DNA of 64,000 nt from Sporodiniella umbellata (taxonomy: Eukaryota > Mucoromycota > Mucoromycetes > Mucorales > Rhizopodaceae): the NCBI GenBank assembly GCA_025677835.1, contig JAIXMR010000113.1, forward strand, positions 1 to 64,000. The letters run 5' to 3'. The translations under genes and the position numbers were made by a program. Under the pieces are notes generated by a model. That model ran no database searches. It had not been told where the DNA came from and saw only the letters and a program-made list of their open reading frames with translations. Below, piece by piece: positions 58,579 through 64,000 of this stretch (position 1 is the stretch's first letter; every line of letters begins with the position of its first letter).

Positions 58579-60603
58579 ATGTTAGAGAGTATGCCAATCT
58601 ATTTAGAAGACGGGCCTTTGTTTCGAGCGACGATTAAAGAATACGAGGACCAAACGGCGTTTTTAAAGACGGATTTGAAAGACATGATTACAGCCGCGGC
58701 GAGTTCGTTCAAGGCAAGACAGCATCTGTTGGAGACAGAACAAGCGTTTATCGAAAGCATTCGAAAGGCATCATTTACTCAGCCCCTGTTTCGGTCCTAT
58801 CTGGATCATGTGCTGGACAGCTGGCGAGAACAACAGGAAAGACTTCATTTCTGCCTTCAGTCACTTGTGATTGAACCACTAAAGAATATCTACGAGCTGG
58901 ATGTAAAGGTGGCAGAGAGCAAGAAACGACAGTTTGATGAGATCAGCAAAGAGTACTATCTGCAGCTAGCCAAACATCTGGGCAATGGCACAAACAAAAA
59001 GCGACCGTTGGCGTTTGACCGAAAGAAACAGCACTTTGATTTGGCCCGGTTTGATTACTATAGTTTCCTGACTGACCTGCATGGTGGTAAAAAGACACAG
59101 GAGATTCTCTATCATCTTTTACATCACCACGAAAAACAGTATGCTTTTTACCACGAAACCTGCAAGACGCTGGAAAGACACAAGCAAGGATTGGAAGATG
59201 TGGCCGGCTATATTGCGCAGGCCAGTCGAGAACAGCAAGCGACCCACAAGGAGCGAAGCGAGCGACGTAGAGAGATTGAGAGCAAGTATTCGATCAGTAT
59301 CGTTCATCCTGAACAACGGGTGGACAAGTATCGTGGCATCCGCGACCTCCAACAGAACGATACGAGTTTTGTAGGGCAAAAGAAAGAGGGTTTTCTGTTT
59401 ACGTGTTCCAAGATCATCAAGCGCCGGCATTCGAACCCTTTTCCGGGTGACCATTGGCACAAGTAAGTAGAGGTAAAAGAGGAGAGCCTAGGCTGACGCT
59501 GGGGCTTTAGGTATTGGTGTGTGGTGAGTGGAGGGCAACTGGAGGAATATACGAATTGGAAACATCAGCCACAGACGCATCATCCACCGATCGTGTTAAA
59601 ACTGGCGACGGTGAAAGAAGCGCAGGATGCTGGCCGTCGGTTTTGCTTTGAGGTGATTACGCCCAGCATGCGACGTACGTACCAGGCAACGTCCAAAGAG
59701 GAGATGGTAGCGTGGATGGCGACGATCAACAACGCGATCTGTGGCTCTCTGAATGGCACAGGGAGTTGTGTGGCTTTCACGGACGAGGGCGGGGGTGGAT
59801 CGCTCAAGAGTTTGAGCGGTGCTCTGGATGGGCTGGTCCGATCCCGCCGACAAAAGACCCTCGACCGTCGTACGGTATCGCCTCTGCCCCACCTGTACGC
59901 CCTGGAGGCGGGCAACACGTTCTGTGCGGATTGCGGGAGTCCCTGGCCGGACTGGTGTTCGCTCAACCTCGGCATACTGTTGTGTATCGATTGTTCGGGC
60001 GTTCATCGTAGCCTGGGCACGCATCTCTCCAAAGTGAGATCCCTCACCCTCGACCCCGAATCGTTCACGCCCGAGAGAATCCAGATCCTACAGCGGATCG
60101 GCAACACGCGATTCAATAGCTTTTGGGAAGCCCAGTTACCCCACCTCCGCCCGCAACCTGGCGATACCCGAGAATCCAAAGCTACCTTCATCCGCCAAAA
60201 GTACGTCGATCAACGCTTCTTTTCCCCTCCAAAAGAACCCGCCGCAAATCTGCTCTTGCAGGGCCTCGTCCAATCCTATCCCCCCTTGATCCTCTACGCC
60301 CTCGCCTGTGGGGCCGACCCGCATTCTCCCTGGCCTGATGCTCTCCCCTTGCCCTCCACCTTTGACTGCCTGCCTCGATATCCCTTGATCTTTGCCCTCG
60401 TCAAAGACACCATCGATCACGACCCGCCTTGCTTTCCCACTGCTGAACTCTTGATTCAAAACGGTTGTGAGATTCAATCCCCCGTCACTGAATGGAGCCT
60501 TCAACGCTCTTTGCTCCCCATGTTGGACTATCTCAACTTGAAAACGGAATCAAGAGGCATGGCTCCCATTCAAAGAAAACCTTATAAAAGTGCCTCTCAT
60601 TGA
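58579..60603 (+). CDS. BAR-PH-ArfGAP protein (ACAP/ASAP-like)
   Basis: Arf GTPase-activating protein that senses membrane curvature through its BAR domain. Exons 58579-59462 and 59511-60603 give 658 aa (frame checked); the ATG at 58579 is the first in frame. Residues ~1-250 form an ACAP-type BAR domain (EQAFIESIRKASFTQPLF, FDYYSFLTDLHGGKKTQEIL). The PH domain is ~270-390 (KKEGFLFTCSKIIKRR ... YWCVVSGGQLEEYTNW ... MVAWMATINNAICG). The ArfGAP zinc finger is intact: CADCGSPWPDWCSLNLGILL, then CIDCSGVHRSLGTHLSKVRS, with Cys-x2-Cys-x16-Cys-x2-Cys and the catalytic Arg. The C-terminal ~130 residues may be degenerate ankyrin-like helices (LILYALACGADPH, TAELLIQNGCEI). Exon 2 is clearly more GC-rich than the other genes here. 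Confidence 0.93.
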
Positions 60604-60651
60604 CTGAGAGACTGAGTGAGTGAGTGAGTGAGTGAGTGAGTGACTATGTAG

Positions 60652-60684
<33 letters not shown>

Positions 60685-61097
60685 CGTGTATATGTATGTA
60701 TGTGTGAAATTGCTTTATGTTTTTTTTTTTTTTTTTTTTTTAAAAAAAATCCCATCACTTATGCACGGTAAATAATTCATACCTTGAAAATTTTTTTCTT
60801 TTTTTTTTTTTTTTTTTGTCGTACAGTGAGAGTTCTTTTAGGAGAGAGAAAACCCTTTTTTTTTATTATTATTATCGATACTTTCTTTTCTTTTTTTTTT
60901 TTTTTTTTCTTTTAAAAACGTGTGCAGAGTGTTTTTGTGTCGAGTACTTGTGTTTTATGTGCGTTGTGTGTTTATAAGAAAGAAATACAGAAAGCGATAA
61001 ACCAATACCCTTTTATTCCTTTACATACATTACATACATCCCTATCCATATATATACATATCTATACATAAACGTTATTCATCTTAATTTGTAATTC

Positions 61098-61128
<31 letters not shown>

Positions 61129-61206
61129 GTTGTTATTATCATTGTTCCAAGGTGAGCGATTCAAAGGCGTTGTTCTGCAAATTATTTAGTATATCTAGTT
61201 TTTAGT
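60604..61206. other. intergenic region with microsatellites and homopolymers
   Basis: Begins with (GAGT)n, (TA)n and (GT)n tracts immediately after the ArfGAP stop. T runs follow at about 60721-60741, 60801-60817, 60891-60908 and 61098-61125. No gene. It holds the ArfGAP 3' UTR and the WOPR gene promoter. Confidence 0.6.
60612..60684 (+). repeat. compound microsatellite (GAGT)n-(TA)n-(GT)n
   Basis: Three simple repeats in tandem directly after a stop codon: GAGT units (about 60614-60642), TA units (about 60652-60671), then GT units to about 60684. Confidence 0.9.
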
Positions 61207-61392
61207 ATGACAGAAACATTTCATGGATACATTGAATCAACCCAAGACGTACTGCTTGTATTCGAAGCATGTAGAAGAGGCCTATTGACGAGAATATGTA
61301 GAAGGTTACAAGAAACCGAAAGGCGTCATATAGGCTCAGGCTCTATTTTTGTGTTTGACGAAAGGGAGTCTGGTAAGACATTGGTTTGGCTG

Positions 61393-61424
<32 letters not shown>

Positions 61425-62535
61425 TTGTATCTTATTTATATCGCCTAGGCATCAAAAGATGGACGGACGGGCTATTCTGGAGTCCCTCAAGAATCATGGG
61501 TAATTTCCTGGTTTATCGAGAACTGGATAAAAAGACAAGTAGCGACAAGAGGAAAGAGGCTCGCCAACGTAGCTACAGTGCAGATCAGACCGATCGTCAT
61601 CACAAAGAGCGAAGGTTAGTAGGCAGTCTCTCGGACTCGTATCGCTTCCGCAAGGATGGGCTGATCAAAAAAACCATGTCCGTGATGATCAATGGTAGCA
61701 CACAGCACTTGGTCTCCTACTATCATCCTCAAGATATTGTGGAAAACAAGCTATGTACGCCTTCTTCCATTCCCGAGTTTGCCTCGCTGGAGATCTCCAA
61801 AGATCTGTTGGTCAAGCAGAATTTTAGAGTGCCTCCCTTAATTGAACAAGATACCCTTGTAACTCAATTGGGTAAGTTTCTTTAACTTTTTGGCCCCCTG
61901 TATGATCCACTACTACACTCTCCCCCCCCTCCTCCTCCCCCTTTGGGTAGTCTCCTTATTGAAGACCTCCTCCTCCTCCCTTTTTTTTTTTTTTTTTTTT
62001 TTTTCATCTTTCTTGGACTCATAAAAAAAGTGATTTAGATGGGAAACCGGTCCCCAATTATCGTAGTATGTCTATTGGTTCTGTACAGCCCATACAGGCA
62101 ATGATGGGGTCTTCTCTAGTCTACCCAACTCATGGTATCGATTACCGCAAGCTATCCAACGCAAGCTTTTATCCCTACCCTACTGGTTTTTCACCTCTGC
62201 CATCTCCCTCCAGTCTAACTTCCTCCCCGATGTTATCCCCAGTCCATCCACCCTCACGCCAATACTCCATCTCCTCCTCTTCAGGCCCCATGCAACGCTT
62301 TGCTACCCGCAACAGCTTTGATTTCATGGCCAACGATATGCTCCTATCGAACGAAGGTCCTTTGCTGAACCCCATCCATCCACTCAAACAACAACAACAA
62401 CAACAGCAGCCACTCCAACAACACATCGATTGTTCTTTTGAAAGACAAAGTTTGATGTTCAAAAATAATCTTGTCTTGCCTCACTATGAACCTACACCTT
62501 CAGATCTGGGCATAGAACCCTTTACCCTTAAATAA
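61207..62535 (+). CDS. WOPR-domain transcription regulator (Gti1/Pac2, Wor1/Ryp1 family)
   Basis: DNA-binding regulator of the fungal WOPR family, whose members control morphological switching, sporulation or nutrient response. Exons: 61207-61372, 61449-61871, 62039-62535 (361 aa, frame checked). The first WOPR half is nearly canonical: ETFHGYIESTQDVLLVFEAC, RRGLLTRICRRLQETERRHI, SGSIFVFDERESG, then across the intron IKRWTDGRAWSPSRIMGNFL and VYRELDKK. The second half follows (DGLIKKTMSVMINGSTQHLV, SYYHPQDIVENKLCTPS). The C-terminal third is low-complexity, Ser/Pro-rich with a Gln run (KQQQQQQQPLQQ), as usual. Without a tree I cannot assign it to the Gti1, Pac2 or Wor1 branch. Introns 1 and 2 each carry a long A or T run. 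Confidence 0.94.
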
Positions 62536-62559
62536 CATCTCCATCTATCTATCTATCTA

Positions 62560-62594
<35 letters not shown>

Positions 62595-62917
62595 GCACGC
62601 ACATACTCACATCTCTATACGCACATTCAATAAATAAATAAATAAAAATCCAAAAGAATGATTGAATAGTGTATCGAACTCTTTCTCCTGCGTCGCATAT
62701 TCAATTAAAAAAAAAAATAGAGAGAGGTCGTTGGGTAATACAAAACTAGGATGGTAATTTTTATTATTATTATTTTTAAAGCTCATTTCTTTTTCTCTCT
62801 CTTTTTTTTTTCTTTTTTTTTTTTTTTTCTTTTTCTTTATTGTTCCTTTCTTGTAAGTTTAGATTCACGATGGATGTGTTTGTATGTTTTTTTTTTATTG
62901 ACGTGAAAGTAGGGTGT
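62536..62917. other. intergenic region before coronin, with (TCTA)n/(TA)n microsatellite
   Basis: Starts 8-10 nt after the WOPR stop with (TCTA)n (about 62545-62563) and (TA)n (about 62563-62588). A T-rich tract lies at about 62801-62840. Intergenic promoter of coronin; no gene. Confidence 0.6.
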
Positions 62918-63955
62918 TATGGCTCGTTTTGTTCGTCCTTCTAAATATCGCCATGTCTATGGTACTTGTGCCAAAAGAGATTTCTGTTATGATAATATCC
63001 GTGTGAGTGCAAATGCCTGGGATACCAACATTATCAAGGCAAATCCTGTAAGTTATCTCTCTCTTTTTTTATATATATAAAATCGTTGACCCCTTCCCTA
63101 TCGATAGCTCTTTTTATCTGTCAACTGGCAAGCTTCGGGTGGTGGCGCTTTTGCTGTGATTCCTGTGTCTCAAGTGGGTAAGGATGTCATCCGTTATTGT
63201 TGGCAGTCTCTAAGACTCTTTCTATTCATCCAGGCAAATTACCGGAAAACTACCCATTGTATCGAGGTCATAAAGCAGCTGTTTTGGATACAGACTTTAA
63301 TCCTTTCAACGATTACGTGATTGCTTCGGGCTCTGAAGATACCAAGATTATGATCTGGAGTATTCCTGAAGAGTATTCAGAAGACCTGTTGGAAGTCAGT
63401 CCTCTGTTGACCCTCTCTGGTCATGAACGGTAAGTGGCGTTGGTATCGATCGACATGGGCTGATCCGTCTCTCTCTCTCTCTCTTATTTTCAGTAAAGTA
63501 GGCCAAGTGCTTTTCCATCCTACGGCCGATAACGTTTTGGCTTCTGCCAGTACCGATTTGACCATCAAGCTTTGGGATGTTGAGAAAGGCATCGAACGAC
63601 AGACCATCACAGGCCATACAGACATCATCCAAGACATGTCTTGGAATTACAACGGTTCTTTATTGGCCACCACCTGCCGTGACAAACGTCTCCGTATTTT
63701 TGATGTACGTGCCAACAGTGTGGTACAAGAAGGACCGGGTCATCAAGGCATCAAAGGTTCACGCGTCGTTTGGTTGGGGAATCTCGATCGTATAGCTACC
63801 ACTGGCTTTTCTAAAATGAGTGATCGTCAGTTGAACGTCTGGAACACCAACGATCTCAGCAAGCCCCTCAAGTCCGAATTCTTGGATACCTCTTCAGGCG
63901 TCAATATGCCTTTTTACGATACCGATACCAAGATGCTCTTTGTGGCCGGTAAAGG
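62918..63955 (+). CDS. CRN1: coronin, 5' part (runs off the window)
   Basis: Actin-binding WD40 protein that bundles F-actin and regulates Arp2/3 at actin patches. The start at 62918 gives MARFVRPSKYRHVYGTCAKR, the typical coronin N-terminal segment, followed by WDTNIIKANPLFLSVNWQAS and GGGAFAVIPVSQVGKL. WD repeats begin with YRGHKAAVLDTDFNPFNDYV, then SGSEDTKIMIWSIPEE and ASASTDLTIKLWDVEKG. Exons: 62918-63047, 63108-63177, 63234-63429, 63494-63955. The next intron starts at 63956 (GTAAAG) and its acceptor (CTACAG) ends exactly at position 64000, so the remaining WD repeats, unique region and coiled coil lie outside the window. Confidence 0.95.
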
Positions 63956-64000
63956 GTAAAGCCATTCTTTTTTTTTTTTTTTTTTTCTTTATTTCTACAG

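Noticed and set aside
59580..60504. Several long frames on both strands inside the ArfGAP gene (for example 59596-60024 minus and 60136-60504 minus)
   Set aside because: Shadows caused by higher GC content; the sense frame has the complete ArfGAP zinc finger.
1..64000. tRNA, rRNA, CRISPR array, riboswitch or LTR pair
   Set aside because: Looked for T-loop-like GTTCGA motifs, regularly spaced repeats and long direct repeats by eye; none convincing. Only the monooxygenase paralogues repeat at length.

Overview
The window is nuclear DNA of a filamentous fungus, most likely an early-diverging lineage (Mucoromycota is my best guess). The evidence is AT-rich intergenic DNA, genes split by many short GT..AG introns of about 43-90 nt, very frequent poly(A)/poly(T) runs, a WOPR (Gti1/Pac2) regulator, and an animal-type ketohexokinase and hydroxyacid-oxoacid transhydrogenase next to typical fungal Rom2, Mss4, Sla2 and Itc1 orthologues. 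The species is an inference. No rRNA, tRNA, CRISPR or bacterial-type operon was seen.

Layout. 1-2.0 kb: AT-rich, with one doubtful spliced mini-ORF. 2.0-5.4 kb (+): RAD23 and NAP1. 5.8-9.1 kb (-): beta-COP, divergent from DHFR (9.28-9.95 kb, +). DHFR meets WDR70 (-, 9.95-11.86 kb) tail to tail with interlocked stop codons. 11.9-15.1 kb: mostly gene-free, with one small membrane-protein ORF. 15.1-25.4 kb (-): SEC1, a mitochondrial methylene-THF dehydrogenase/cyclohydrolase, ketohexokinase, and a GRAM-TBC-EF-hand RabGAP. 25.4-28.9 kb: long gene-poor tract with decayed coding fragments. 28.9-39.8 kb: Rom2-type RhoGEF (+), a GRIP-domain protein (+), SLA2 (-), and PI4P 5-kinase (+). 39.8-50.0 kb: three flavin monooxygenase paralogues (one intact on each strand, one broken) with a dead LINE between the first two. 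51.8-57.4 kb (-): hydroxyacid-oxoacid transhydrogenase and ITC1. 58.6-64 kb (+): BAR-PH-ArfGAP, WOPR transcription factor, and the 5' part of coronin, which runs off the window edge.

How the genes relate. Most are single-copy housekeeping genes for vesicle traffic (beta-COP, Sec1, TBC RabGAP, GRIP protein, ArfGAP), cortical actin and PI(4,5)P2/Rho signalling (Rom2, Mss4, Sla2, coronin), chromatin (Nap1, Itc1, Wdr70), proteasome/DNA repair (Rad23) and folate or small-molecule metabolism (DHFR, MTHFD, KHK, HOT). The accessory, evolutionarily active part is the monooxygenase block at 39.8-50.0 kb. There the paralogues are mosaics of near-identical tracts, introns included, which points to gene conversion, and one copy has lost its start codon and gained an in-frame TGA. 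Gene models were spliced by eye. Exon coordinates are given where I checked the reading frame across every junction.
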